Source: Sedimenticola hydrogenitrophicus
GTDB taxonomy: Bacteria > Pseudomonadota > Gammaproteobacteria > Chromatiales > Chromatiaceae
NCBI RefSeq assembly: GCF_025175675.1
Contig: NZ_JANIOA010000026.1
Span: forward strand, 1 to 63,549
DNA: 63,549 nucleotides
Direction of reading: 5' to 3'
Position numbers and translations under genes: made by a program
Notes under the pieces: model-generated
Seen by the model: only the letters and a program-made list of their open reading frames with translations
Databases searched by the model: none
What the model was told of the DNA's origin: nothing
Shown here: positions 53,016 to 60,449 of the stretch, piece by piece
Layout: each line of letters begins with the position of its first letter
How positions within the stretch are numbered: position 1 is the first letter of the stretch

Positions 53016-53321
53016 TCAAGCCTCCAATTCGTTCAATATCCGTTGCGCACGGGCAATGTCGCGTGACTGACTGGATTTGTTACCGCCGCACAACAAGATA
53101 ATCAGTTCGCCATCACGGATCGTAAAGTACAGCCGGTAGCCGGGGCCTGCGAAAATTCTCATTTCGCTTACACCCTGTCCCACAGGCTTAACGTCTCCAA
53201 GATTGCCAGCGGCGGCCCGGTCCAGTCTCTGAGCGATAGCCCTCGCGGCTTGGCGATCGCGAATGCGAGTCAACCAGTGATTGAAGTCATCGGTGGAAAC
53301 GATGTGATAGCGCATGTGCAC
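53016..53321 (-). CDS. RelE/HigB-like toxin (Gp49 family), 101 aa
   Basis: Compact RelE-fold toxin. Visible pieces are FNHWLTRIRDRQAARAIAQR, LGDVKPVGQGVSEMRIFAGPG (the characteristic central block) and YRLYFTIRDGELIILLCGG. Such toxins cleave mRNA on the ribosome. The toxin-first order is typical for HigBA and Gp49/HTH pairs. It may stabilise the inserted block. Confidence 0.85.
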   Translation of the reverse strand: MHMRYHIVSTDDFNHWLTRIRDRQAARAIAQRLDRAAAGNLGDVKPVGQGVSEMRIFAGPGYRLYFTIRDGELIILLCGGNKSSQSRDIARAQRILNELEA

Positions 53322-53436
53322 ATTGTAGCCCGCGAGCTACAAATGGGCAAGATAACTCAATAAACTGAGTTCGGAGTCAGAGTAACGATGAGTTCAAGGG
53401 CGATCGTCGCAAACCGGACAAGGGCGCATTCCACCA

Positions 53437-53507
53437 GGGGTCGGAGTCAAATGGGCTCGATATCATACGGCCGACCAGCCTCATACGCCCCATTTGACTC
53501 CGACCCC
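53437..53507. repeat. GGGGTCGGAGTC palindrome, copy p3
   Basis: Arms GGGGTCGGAGTCAAATGGG and its inverse at the right. It is inside the extra sequence of copy A and is flanked by CCACCAGG at the left and CCTGGTGG at the right, extending the dyad. Confidence 0.75.
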
Positions 53508-53687
53508 GGCCTGGTGGCCCTGACCCATCGGCCACCGGCCGACCGGGCAACCACGGAGGGTTGCCCCTACGACCATCCCGGCCTTCCGTTCATTGACCCG
53601 TGCGCCGGATTCTGTGCGACCCGCCGTAGGGGCAGGCCCCTGTGCCTGCCCGCTCCAAAGCCGCTCCCGGCCATGCCTGGCGCACAC

Positions 53688-53714
53688 AAAAAAATGCCGC
53701 AACGGGGTTGCGGC
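53688..53714 (-). terminator. rho-independent terminator downstream of nifS
   Basis: Perfect 7-bp stem GCCGCAA/TTGCGGC with a 5-base loop, followed on the minus strand by ATTTTTTT. It lies 64 bp after the nifS stop and closes the iscA-nifU-nifS transcript. This explains why nifV needs its own promoter. Confidence 0.9.
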
Positions 53715-53778
53715 AAAAGATGGGGTTCGGGTCAACCGCCGTGTTACCCGGTCACATTCGGGTGCACGATCTTTGTTA

Positions 53779-54990
53779 TCAGGCGTATGTTGGTGCAAAT
53801 TCCTGCCCGGGTTCGTCGGCCGGCGCATCGCCATTCCAGTAGGGGGAGAGCTTGCGCAGCCGCTGGACAATCAGTGGCATCGCCGCAATCACCCGCTCGA
53901 CCTCCTCCATGGTGTTATAGCGGGAGAAGGAGAAGCGCACCGAGCCGTGGGCCGCGGTAAACGGGATATCCATGGCGCGCATCACATGCGACGGCTCCAG
54001 CGAGCCGGAGGTGCAGGCGGAACCGCTGGAAGCGGCGATGCCCATCTTGTTGAGCAGCAGCAGGATGGCCTCGCCCTCGATAAACTCGAAGGCGATATTG
54101 CAGGTATTCGGCAAGCGGTTTTCCGGATCGCCGGTGACGAAGCAGTGGGAGACCTGTTCGATGATCCCCTGCTCCAGGCGGTCGCGCATCGAGCGCACGA
54201 CACGCTCCTCGTAGGCCAGCGCCTCGCCGGCCATCTCGCAGGCTTTGCCCAGCGCGACGATGGAGGCGGCGTTTTCGGTGCCGGCACGCCGCCCCCGCTC
54301 CTGGTGGCCGCCGCGCAGCAGCGGCCGGAAACGCACACCACGGCGCAGGTAGAGCACCCCGATCCCCTTGGGGGCATGCAGCTTGTGGCCCGACAGCGAC
54401 AGCATGTCGATACAGCTCTCCTGCAGGTTGATGGGCAGCTTGCCCACCGCCTGCACCGCGTCGGTATGAAACATCACCCCGGCGGCGCGGGCCATCTCGG
54501 CCATCTCTTCCACCGGGAACAGGGTCCCGCTCTCATTGTTGGCCCACATAATGGAGACCACGGCCACCTGGTCCGACAGCAGCCGGGCGTACTCCTGCAG
54601 ATCCAGCCGCCCGCGCTTGTCCACCTTCAGGTAGTGCACGGTATAACCGTCCTTCTCCAGGTACTGGCAGAGCGTGAGTATCGCCGGGTGCTCCACCACG
54701 CTGGTGATGATCTCGCGGCGTTCCGGCTGCGCCTTGAGCGCGGAGAGGATCGCGGTGGAGTCGGATTCGGTGCCGCAGGAGGTGAAGATGATCTCCGAGT
54801 CATGCTCCGCCCCGAGCAGCGCCTGCACCTGTTTGCGCGCCACCTTCAACGCCCGCCCCACCTGGTTGCCGAACTGGTGCAACGAGGAGGGATTGCCGAA
54901 CTGCTCGGTGAAATAAGGCAGCATCGCCTCCACCACCTCGGGGGCCACCATGGTGGTGGCGTTGTTGTCCAGATAGATACCCTTGTCCAT
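53779..54990 (-). CDS. nifS: cysteine desulfurase NifS, 403 aa
   Basis: Class V PLP aminotransferase that provides sulfur for nitrogenase Fe-S clusters. The N-terminal YLDNNATTMVAPEVVEAM, the PLP-lysine region LSGHKLHAPKGIG, and the nucleophile loop SSGSACTSGS with the catalytic Cys are intact. The C-terminus is present in full, so the rearrangement has not destroyed the gene. It starts 3 bp after nifU ends. Confidence 0.95.
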   Translation of the reverse strand: MDKGIYLDNNATTMVAPEVVEAMLPYFTEQFGNPSSLHQFGNQVGRALKVARKQVQALLGAEHDSEIIFTSCGTESDSTAILSALKAQPERREIITSVVEHPAILTLCQYLEKDGYTVHYLKVDKRGRLDLQEYARLLSDQVAVVSIMWANNESGTLFPVEEMAEMARAAGVMFHTDAVQAVGKLPINLQESCIDMLSLSGHKLHAPKGIGVLYLRRGVRFRPLLRGGHQERGRRAGTENAASIVALGKACEMAGEALAYEERVVRSMRDRLEQGIIEQVSHCFVTGDPENRLPNTCNIAFEFIEGEAILLLLNKMGIAASSGSACTSGSLEPSHVMRAMDIPFTAAHGSVRFSFSRYNTMEEVERVIAAMPLIVQRLRKLSPYWNGDAPADEPGQEFAPTYA

Positions 54991-54993
54991 GCC

Positions 54994-55884
54994 TCAGCCC
55001 CCCACGGTCGCGCGGCAGGCCAGCTCTTCCGCCGGCAGCACCAGGATGAATTCGCTCAGGCCCTCCGCCAGATGCTGCTGGATGCCCCCCAGAGTGGTGG
55101 CCGCCATTTGGCAGCCGGAGCAGGCACCGGTCATCTTGACATAGATGTGGCGCCCGTCGACCTCCACCAGCTCCACGTCGCCGTGGTCACGTTGCAGGTT
55201 GGGACGGATCTCATCCAGCAACTCCTCGATGCGCCGGATGCGCTGCAGGTTGGTCAGGCCGGTGCGGGGCTGGCGGGCCTCTGCCGCCACCGCGTTGATC
55301 ACCAACTGCTCGCCCTGCTCGGCCAACACCCGGCCCAGTATCTCTTCGATACCCTCGTGACAGGAGGAGCAACCGCCGCCCGCCTTGGTGTAGTTGGTCA
55401 CCGCTTCCACGCTGCGCAGGCCGTTGGCGCGTATCGTCTCCTCGATCATCACCGCATCGATGGCGAAGCATTTGCAGATCAGGGCGCCCTCTTCGTGGTC
55501 GTCCTTCCACTCTTCACCACGGTAGTTGGCGACCGCCGCCTGCAGCGCCTCGCGCCCCATCACCGAGCAGTGCATTTTCTCTGGCGGCAGGCCGTCGAGA
55601 TAGTCGGCGATATCCTGGTTGCTCACCTTCAGCGCTTCGCTCAGGGTCATACCCTTGATGATCTCGGTCAGCGCCGAACTGGAGGCGATGGCCGAACCGC
55701 AACCGAAGGTCTGGAATCCCGCCTCCAGGATAGTCTCCGTCTCCGGGTCGACCTTGAGGGTCAGGCGCAGGGCATCACCGCAGGAGAGTGAGCCGACCTC
55801 GCCCACCCCATTAGCCGCCTCGACCGCGCCGGCGTTACGTGGATTGAAAAAATGTTCCTGAACTGTTTCCGAATAGTCCCACAT
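54994..55884 (-). CDS. nifU: Fe-S scaffold protein NifU, 296 aa
   Basis: Full three-domain NifU. The N-terminal IscU-like domain begins [19 protein letters not shown] and keeps [11 protein letters not shown] and KMHCSVMG. The central [2Fe-2S] domain has CKCF and [10 protein letters not shown]. The C-terminal Nfu domain has [16 protein letters not shown]. It assembles clusters for NifH and NifDK with sulfur from NifS. Confidence 0.96.
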   Translation of the reverse strand: MWDYSETVQEHFFNPRNAGAVEAANGVGEVGSLSCGDALRLTLKVDPETETILEAGFQTFGCGSAIASSSALTEIIKGMTLSEALKVSNQDIADYLDGLPPEKMHCSVMGREALQAAVANYRGEEWKDDHEEGALICKCFAIDAVMIEETIRANGLRSVEAVTNYTKAGGGCSSCHEGIEEILGRVLAEQGEQLVINAVAAEARQPRTGLTNLQRIRRIEELLDEIRPNLQRDHGDVELVEVDGRHIYVKMTGACSGCQMAATTLGGIQQHLAEGLSEFILVLPAEELACRATVGG

Positions 55885-55902
55885 GACGGTTCTCCCGGTG
55901 CA

Positions 55903-56226
55903 TCACGCTGAAAATGAGTTGCCGCAGCCGCAGCTGGCACTGGCATTGGGGTTCACGAACTTGAAGCCGCTCCCCTCCATGCTGTCGACAAAATCGACCG
56001 TCACGCCCTGCAGCAGCGGCGCACTGTGGGGATCGACAAAGATCTTCAACCCGCCCACTTCGACAACGGTATCCTCGGACAGGGCAGACGCTTCCAGGGC
56101 CAGGCCGTACTGCATGCCCGAACAGCCGCCCCCGGTGACGGAGATCCGCAGCCCCGCGACCGGGGCATCCGAACCTTTGATAAAACGGCCCACGGCCTTC
56201 TGGGCACTTTCAGTGAGTGTCAACAT
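55903..56226 (-). CDS. iscA: nif-linked A-type Fe-S carrier (IscA-like), 107 aa
   Basis: A-type carrier with the three conserved cysteines: one in GGGCSGMQYGLAL and two in the C-terminal SASCGCGNSFS. The start MLTLTESAQKAVGRF at 56226 fits the family; an upstream in-frame ATG lies in the promoter-proximal leader. It is the first gene of the iscA-nifU-nifS transcript, 18 bp before nifU. Confidence 0.93.
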   Translation of the reverse strand: MLTLTESAQKAVGRFIKGSDAPVAGLRISVTGGGCSGMQYGLALEASALSEDTVVEVGGLKIFVDPHSAPLLQGVTVDFVDSMEGSGFKFVNPNASASCGCGNSFSA

Positions 56227-56274
56227 GGCTAACTCCCGTGACAAATGTGTTTGGTTACGCTTCACCAGACAGGG

Positions 56275-56290
56275 TGCAAGGGCTGTGCCA
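56275..56290 (-). promoter_or_regulatory. sigma-54 promoter of iscA-nifUS
   Basis: Minus strand TGGCAC-AGCCC-TTGCA is a perfect -24/-12 element 48 bp upstream of the iscA ATG. It would be used by RpoN together with NifA bound at 56359-56374. Confidence 0.88.
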
Positions 56291-56358
56291 TGCGCTTGCG
56301 AAAATTGTTATCCGTTGAATTTTCTGTTTTTTTTGCTGTACCTAGCGCCTGAAAAACT

Positions 56359-56374
56359 TGTCGCGATTACGACA
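56359..56374. promoter_or_regulatory. NifA upstream activator site for iscA-nifUS
   Basis: TGT-N10-ACA (TGTCGCGATTACGACA), a dyad about 69 bp upstream of the sigma-54 promoter. Confidence 0.82.
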
Positions 56375-56435
56375 ATGCACAACAGATTGAAGGGTGTGGG
56401 ATAAGGATGGATTGCCGTTTGGCGAGTCAGGGATC

Positions 56436-56508
56436 GGTGGGTTACGCGGCGCCCAGGCATCATCATGGACTGGAAGTGAAGTGCCCGTGCGCCGCTAACC
56501 CACCCTAC
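56436..56508. repeat. dispersed repeat, short form, copy c
   Basis: GGTGGGTTACGCGGCGCC at the left and CTAACCCACCCTAC at the right, the same short form as 39774-39846. It lies upstream of the NifA site. Confidence 0.7.
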
Positions 56509-56536
56509 AAATCGCGTAAGGATGTAGTAGTTGTAA

Positions 56537-56610
56537 AGGTGTCGGAGTCAAACCAGGCTCGGTCGGGTGACTTGATCGCACGGCGGGTGGCTGGTTTGAC
56601 TCCGACACCT
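56537..56610. repeat. GTGTCGGAGTC palindrome, copy p4
   Basis: It is nearly the reverse complement of 49798-49872 (a few differences in the loop). It lies 70 bp from the transposase remnant at 56678-56860, in agreement with the REP/RAYT type of association. Confidence 0.75.
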
Positions 56611-56677
56611 GGGGGTTGACATCTGGGGGTTGCTGGTTCGACTCCGCCCTCTAGGCACGTCCCCGCTCAACACCAGC

Positions 56678-56860
56678 TCAACCACCACCCGCCAACCTGG
56701 CCACCTTTGACAGAAACTCCGCACACCCGATGCCGATACCCTTCTCGGTCCCACAGCGAATCCCGGTCAACTCCCTGCGCGACAGGTTTTCATCAAACAA
56801 TCTCCGGTATGCCTCATGAGGGTTCTCATCCACAGGTGTCAGAGCCTGGTAGCGTGGGCA
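56678..56860 (-). pseudogene. C-terminal remnant of a REP-associated (Y1/RAYT-type) transposase
   Basis: The minus strand encodes YQALTPVDENPHEAYRRLF and LSRRELTGIRCGTEKGIGIG, then a short FLSKVARLAG end. This order (Y-R-x-L-F, then I-R-x-x-T-x-K-G-x-x-x-G-x-x-x-F) is that of the C-terminal part of RAYT transposases linked to palindromic repeats. The catalytic N-terminal half is missing, replaced by low-quality sequence containing GAAGAACGC repeats. The similarity is judged from memory. Confidence 0.5.
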
Positions 56861-57064
56861 CGCTTTTTGTGCCAACGCGGATGCGACTCGGCAAGACATC
56901 AGTAACCGCGAAGAACGCGAAGCTCGCAAAGAAAAAAATTGATCCCTCGCCTTGATCTTTGCGCTCTTGGCGTCCTTGGCGGTTGCGATACAGGGCATGG
57001 TCCTTCGGCAATACTTTCACAGCCTCAGAGCGTGGAAACGAGGAAAACCTACGGGCTACGCGAC

Positions 57065-57487
57065 TCACTCCGGCATCGGCAGCAACTTCGGCTCCACCTG
57101 GATTGTCGCCTCCCGCCCCCAGGCAGTCAGCGCCTCCACAAACCAGGCCTTTTTGCGTGGGTGCGGTTTGACGATATCCTGCTCCACAAAGAAACTGCCA
57201 TCGGCATGAAACACCAGGCTGCCCCGGCTTCGCCCCTGCTCATCCTGCCAGCGTCCCACCAGGGCATGGGCACCGGTGAAGCTGTCTTTCTCCAGACGGT
57301 AGCTGGCGGCAGACGGCGGCATGAGTGTTACCTCATGCTCCGCAAACCCCATTCTCCAGAGTTCGTCGCCGAGCCGCTCATGGATCATTTCGGCGAGTTC
57401 ACGGACCTCGCCGAAGCGGGTGGCAACGGCATCGTTCAGCCCGCCATCAGGATCGGGGCCGCACCGCGACAGAGTGATGTCGGACAC
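57065..57487 (-). CDS. nif-region protein of unknown function, 140 aa
   Basis: An alpha/beta protein without a named domain. It has a helical N-terminal half (FGEVRELAEMIHERLGDELW) and a beta-rich C-terminal half (GSLVFHADGSFFVEQDIVK). It starts 7 bp after the ferredoxin stop and is therefore in the same operon. Similar short proteins occur in nif clusters of Methylomonas- and Azotobacter-like bacteria, as I recall; their role is not known. Confidence 0.7.
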   Translation of the reverse strand: MSDITLSRCGPDPDGGLNDAVATRFGEVRELAEMIHERLGDELWRMGFAEHEVTLMPPSAASYRLEKDSFTGAHALVGRWQDEQGRSRGSLVFHADGSFFVEQDIVKPHPRKKAWFVEALTAWGREATIQVEPKLLPMPE

Positions 57488-57494
57488 CCGGCCC

Positions 57495-57821
57495 CTATCC
57501 CCAGAACTCGCTGGACATCAGCAGGCGCTCGACCGGCCGGTCGTTCTCCAGGTGCTCGTCGAATATCGCCGCCACATCCTCCTTGCCGACGCCGCCATAC
57601 ATCACCCCTTCCGGGTAGACCAGGACCGAGGGGCCCTCGCTGCAGGGACCCAGGCAGCCTGCCGTGGTCACCCGCACCTTGTCGAACAGCTGCCGCTCCT
57701 GCAGGTGCCAGTAGAATTCGTCCGCCACCTCGCCGCAGTTTTTCTGCCCGCAGGAGGGCCGGGGATGGCCCAGGGGCCGGTTCTGCATGCAGATGAACAC
57801 GTGCTTTTCGGGTTTTGCCAT
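57495..57821 (-). CDS. thioredoxin-like [2Fe-2S] ferredoxin, 108 aa
   Basis: Shethna-type ferredoxin with ligands C11, C24, C56 and C60 (C-x12-C and C-x3-C). It starts MAKPEKHVFICMQNRP and has TAGCLGPCSEGP. These proteins dimerise and occur in nif regions of Azotobacter and Aquifex relatives. It may donate electrons or protect nitrogenase. The ATG at 57821 is preceded by GGAG. Confidence 0.9.
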   Translation of the reverse strand: MAKPEKHVFICMQNRPLGHPRPSCGQKNCGEVADEFYWHLQERQLFDKVRVTTAGCLGPCSEGPSVLVYPEGVMYGGVGKEDVAAIFDEHLENDRPVERLLMSSEFWG

Positions 57822-57831
57822 GCTCTTCTCC

Positions 57832-58164
57832 TCACGCCGACAGGGTCTGCGGCTGGTGGGTGAAACACTTTTTCGGACAGATACGCGCACAGGAGCCGCA
57901 ACCGATGCAGTCCTGATCGTTCTTCAGACTCATCACCATGGCCGTATCATCGGAGAAGCCGTCATCGTCATCATCGCCATAGTCGTCGTCATAATCGTCG
58001 GCTTCCAGCGCCTCCAGCTCTTCACGCTCGACCAGATCGAACACCTCACGCGGACAGACCTTGAAACAGCGGCCGCAGCCGATACATTTGGTCTGTTCAA
58101 TCGCCATCACGAAGGCGGGGGTATAGGGTTCACCACCCCGGGTAACACCGGTTATCACTTGCAT
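57832..58164 (-). CDS. fdxB: nif-specific 2[4Fe-4S] ferredoxin FdxB (ferredoxin III), 110 aa
   Basis: Two complete cluster motifs, CIGCGRCFKVCP (27-38) and CIGCGSCARICP (86-97). Between them is an insert with a strongly acidic run (about residues 55-73, nearly all D and E with Y and G). FdxB proteins assist nitrogenase electron supply or cofactor assembly. The acidic loop may set the partner surface or lower the potential. It precedes the thioredoxin-like ferredoxin by 10 bp. Confidence 0.92.
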   Translation of the reverse strand: MQVITGVTRGGEPYTPAFVMAIEQTKCIGCGRCFKVCPREVFDLVEREELEALEADDYDDDYGDDDDDGFSDDTAMVMSLKNDQDCIGCGSCARICPKKCFTHQPQTLSA

Positions 58165-58174
58165 TGTGAGTTCC

Positions 58175-58390
58175 TCAATTTATCTCTACTTCGGCCGCCC
58201 TGAAGGCGGCTTCCACCTCGGCCCAGGCCTTGCAGGCGTCGTAGGTGGCCTGCGCCAGGGCGGGAATCTCCTCATAGGCGGCGGGCAGCCGATCTTCCAC
58301 CAGATCGTGCAGTTCACCCGCCTTCTCCGTGGCAATGCGCTTGGCCTTTCGCACCGCCTTCTGCATGCCTTTCAACTCTTCCGGATTCAT
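58175..58390 (-). CDS. CCE_0567/DUF683-type nif protein, 71 aa
   Basis: Small helical-hairpin protein. It starts MNPEELKGMQKAVRKAKRIA and has AYEEIPALAQATYDACKAW. It belongs to the short nif-associated family typified by CCE_0567 of Cyanothece, reported to be a helical metalloprotein. It is normally next to fdxB and the NifX-associated gene, as here. It starts at the ATG at 58390; the frame upstream runs through a repeat. Confidence 0.83.
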   Translation of the reverse strand: MNPEELKGMQKAVRKAKRIATEKAGELHDLVEDRLPAAYEEIPALAQATYDACKAWAEVEAAFRAAEVEIN

Positions 58391-58845
58391 CTCGTTTCTC
58401 CATTCCATCCCGTAGGTTGGGTTAGCGGCGCACGGGCACTGCGCGTCCAGACCACGACAATGTCCGGGCGCTGCGTAACCCAACGCATCCGCGGCCGACA
58501 AACGGTGGGTTACGGCGCGCGCACGGTGCGCGGCAATCGGCGACCTCTGTGCAGGGCGCGCCTAACCCACCCGACACTCAGCCTCTAACGTAGGGTGGAT
58601 AAGCCCGAGGGGCGCATGCCATCCTCAGGTCCGTAAACGGTACATTGCATCCTCGGCTCCGTTATCGGTACATCCTTGTACCACTCCTCATGTACCACTC
58701 CTCACCATTGCCGCTGGGTATGCATGCCCACGCAGAGCGTGGGAACGAGGAACCCGACGTAGGGGCAGGCCCCTGTGCCTGCCCTGGCCTGCCGACCTCC
58801 GACCCAGCCGGGCAACCACGGGGGGTTGCCCCGACACGGCGAGCG
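58391..58845. repeat. repeat-filled gap in the nif cluster (dispersed repeat, long form, copy d)
   Basis: 58412-58574 is the long form of the GTAGG(G/T)TGGGTTAG repeat, similar to 31041-31216. 58590-58690 and 58735-58850 contain further repeated segments, including GTAGGGGCAGGCCCCTGTGCC, shortened here to its first bases and shared with the A/A' region. No gene is seen. It splits the DUF269-CCE_0567 pair that is normally tight. Confidence 0.65.
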
Positions 58846-59319
58846 CTACAGCCCGGCCACCTTCGGGTGCAGGCCGATGATTTCCAACGCCACCGACAAC
58901 AGCTTGTCGCCCTCGTCCTTCATCTTCGACAGGCTGGGAAAACCGAAGCGGTGGACATCGCGCAGCGTCCGGTCCATCACCACCAGCTTGCCGACGGTGA
59001 TCAGCGCCCGGCCGAATCCCTCATGGGTCAGGTTGAGCATGGGCACCGCCATCAGCCCGCACTCCTTTTCGATCAGCACAGAGATGGCGTTGTAAAACGC
59101 CCGCACCCGCGCCATCACGATCTCGTCCGGATCCCCCACCACCGGGATCTCCCGTTTCTTCTCCTTGGTCAGGACGAAGGGCTCCAGGATCTTCTCCAGG
59201 GGCCAGTTGTCGTAGCTGCCGTAGGTGTCGATGGCACGCATCTGACGCACCATCTCCTTGGCGAAATCGGTCCCCAGGACCGGATCGTCACTGCTGATAG
59301 CCAATACCGCTTCGCTCAT
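58846..59319 (-). CDS. NifX-associated protein (DUF269), 157 aa
   Basis: DUF269 family, found next to nifX in most diazotrophs. Conserved segments are MRAIDTYGSYDNWP and EILEPFVLTKEKKREIP-like text (here LEKILEPFVLTKEKKREIP), plus HEGFGRALITVGKLVVMD. Its role in FeMo-co handling is presumed but not established. It lies downstream of rseC on the same strand. Confidence 0.92.
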   Translation of the reverse strand: MSEAVLAISSDDPVLGTDFAKEMVRQMRAIDTYGSYDNWPLEKILEPFVLTKEKKREIPVVGDPDEIVMARVRAFYNAISVLIEKECGLMAVPMLNLTHEGFGRALITVGKLVVMDRTLRDVHRFGFPSLSKMKDEGDKLLSVALEIIGLHPKVAGL

Positions 59320-59427
59320 CTTCTGCTCCTGTCTGATTCAAAAATTAACTGGTGTTACTTCAAATTGATAAAGTACTTTTGTAGGGTGGATACGCCTACC
59401 GGCTTATCCACCCTACAAAACTGTGAT

Positions 59428-59943
59428 TCAAGATTCTCCATGGGTTGTGTCAACCGTTATTCCATTCATCCCTACCGGAAAGCTCACCGCCCGGCCGGAA
59501 GCCGGGACGGAGAGGCGCAACAGGCGGGGATTGAGATGGGCATCGCCCGCGCCGCCACCGCTGCCGCCACCGGTCAACCGGCGCACCAGCATGAGGCCGG
59601 CGACCAGACCACCCAGACCCATCAGACCCTGCACGCCCTCGCCGGCATCCAGCAGCCGGCCCGTCAGGGCGGCGCCGATCATCACCAGCAGCGGAAGCAG
59701 GTAGGCCCATAGCGAGGCGCTTACCAGCACCGCCTCGGGGATGCCGATCACCACCGTATCGCCGGTGCTGGCCGCCAGCGTATTGGGCAGCTGAATGCGC
59801 TGACGCCGCTCACCGAACAGTTTCGACACCACCGCCGAGCTGCAACTGCCGCTGGCACAGGCCGAGCAGCCGCTCACCTGGCGGGTCTCCACCCAGAGGG
59901 TTGTATCGGTTGTCGCCACCACGATGCCGGTCTGTTCGATCAT
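59428..59943 (-). CDS. rseC: RseC/SoxR-reducing-system membrane protein, 171 aa
   Basis: RseC family. The N-terminal domain carries a cysteine cluster (SGCSACASGSCSS) next to a beta-rich cytoplasmic part. Two membrane helices (SASLWAYLLPLLVMIGAAL and the following GLMGLGGLVAGLMLV) and a glycine-rich tail complete it. RseC works with Rnf-type complexes. Placed between nifX and DUF269 it may connect to Rnf-driven electron supply for nitrogenase (inference). Confidence 0.88.
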   Translation of the reverse strand: MIEQTGIVVATTDTTLWVETRQVSGCSACASGSCSSAVVSKLFGERRQRIQLPNTLAASTGDTVVIGIPEAVLVSASLWAYLLPLLVMIGAALTGRLLDAGEGVQGLMGLGGLVAGLMLVRRLTGGGSGGGAGDAHLNPRLLRLSVPASGRAVSFPVGMNGITVDTTHGES

Positions 59944-59963
59944 CTGCTTACCTTATTCCGCCA

Positions 59964-60449
59964 CTACTCTTCCCAGCCCTCGGTTTCCATCGCATCAAAG
60001 CGGCCGGGATCGGCCGGCAGGGTGCTGGCGATGGCCTTGGCCAACCAGCTGCCGGGGCCCTGGCGCAGCTCCTCCTGCAGCGCCTCGACCAGGTCACTGA
60101 TCGCGGCGCCCGGCGATACCTTCACCGGTTGGATCCCCTGGGCCTTGAGCTGGGTGATGGCCGAGGCGCCGACCGCCTGGCTGTAGACGGCGATACAGCC
60201 GTCCAGCGCGGTGATCTTCTCCGCCAACTTGTCCTCGTTGCCGTCCATGTCCAGGTCGCCGAACTCGCACGCCTCGACAAAACAGGCCCGCTCCCGGTCC
60301 ACCGCATAGATGGCAAACGACTGGGCCGCGCCAAAGTGCTGGTCGACATGCTTCATGTCGCGGGTGGCAAAGGCCACCTTCAGGGCGCTGCCCATCCACT
60401 GCCCCTCGCTGTTGTTACCCACCAGCTGCAGTCGCCGCTGTAGCGTCAT
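59964..60449 (-). CDS. nifX: FeMo-cofactor carrier protein NifX, 161 aa
   Basis: NifX/NafY family. The segments [19 protein letters not shown] and SFAIYAVD are the hallmark ligand-binding region with the conserved His, and [15 protein letters not shown] follows. It binds the FeMo-co precursor (NifB-co/VK-cluster) between NifB and NifEN. The start overlaps nifN by 35 bp. Confidence 0.93.
   Translation of the reverse strand: MTLQRRLQLVGNNSEGQWMGSALKVAFATRDMKHVDQHFGAAQSFAIYAVDRERACFVEACEFGDLDMDGNEDKLAEKITALDGCIAVYSQAVGASAITQLKAQGIQPVKVSPGAAISDLVEALQEELRQGPGSWLAKAIASTLPADPGRFDAMETEGWEE

Larger units (their letters stand above)
53398..53886 (-). repeat. nifS 3' end and downstream region (copy A)
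   Basis: Right border of the inserted block, same orientation as A' at 46783-47152. It includes the intact C-terminus of nifS. An extra 120 bp (53437-53556) not found in A' contains a GGGGTCGGAGTCAAAT palindrome, so that element entered this copy after, or was lost from A' since, the duplication. Confidence 0.85.

Noticed and set aside
53593-55791. 732-codon open frame on the plus strand opposite nifS and nifU
   Set aside because: It starts in duplicated spacer DNA and runs antisense to two core nif genes.
56611-56660. tRNA-like 3' half around GGTTCGACTCC
   Set aside because: The T-arm stem does not pair and there is no acceptor or anticodon arm; the string comes from the repeat edge.
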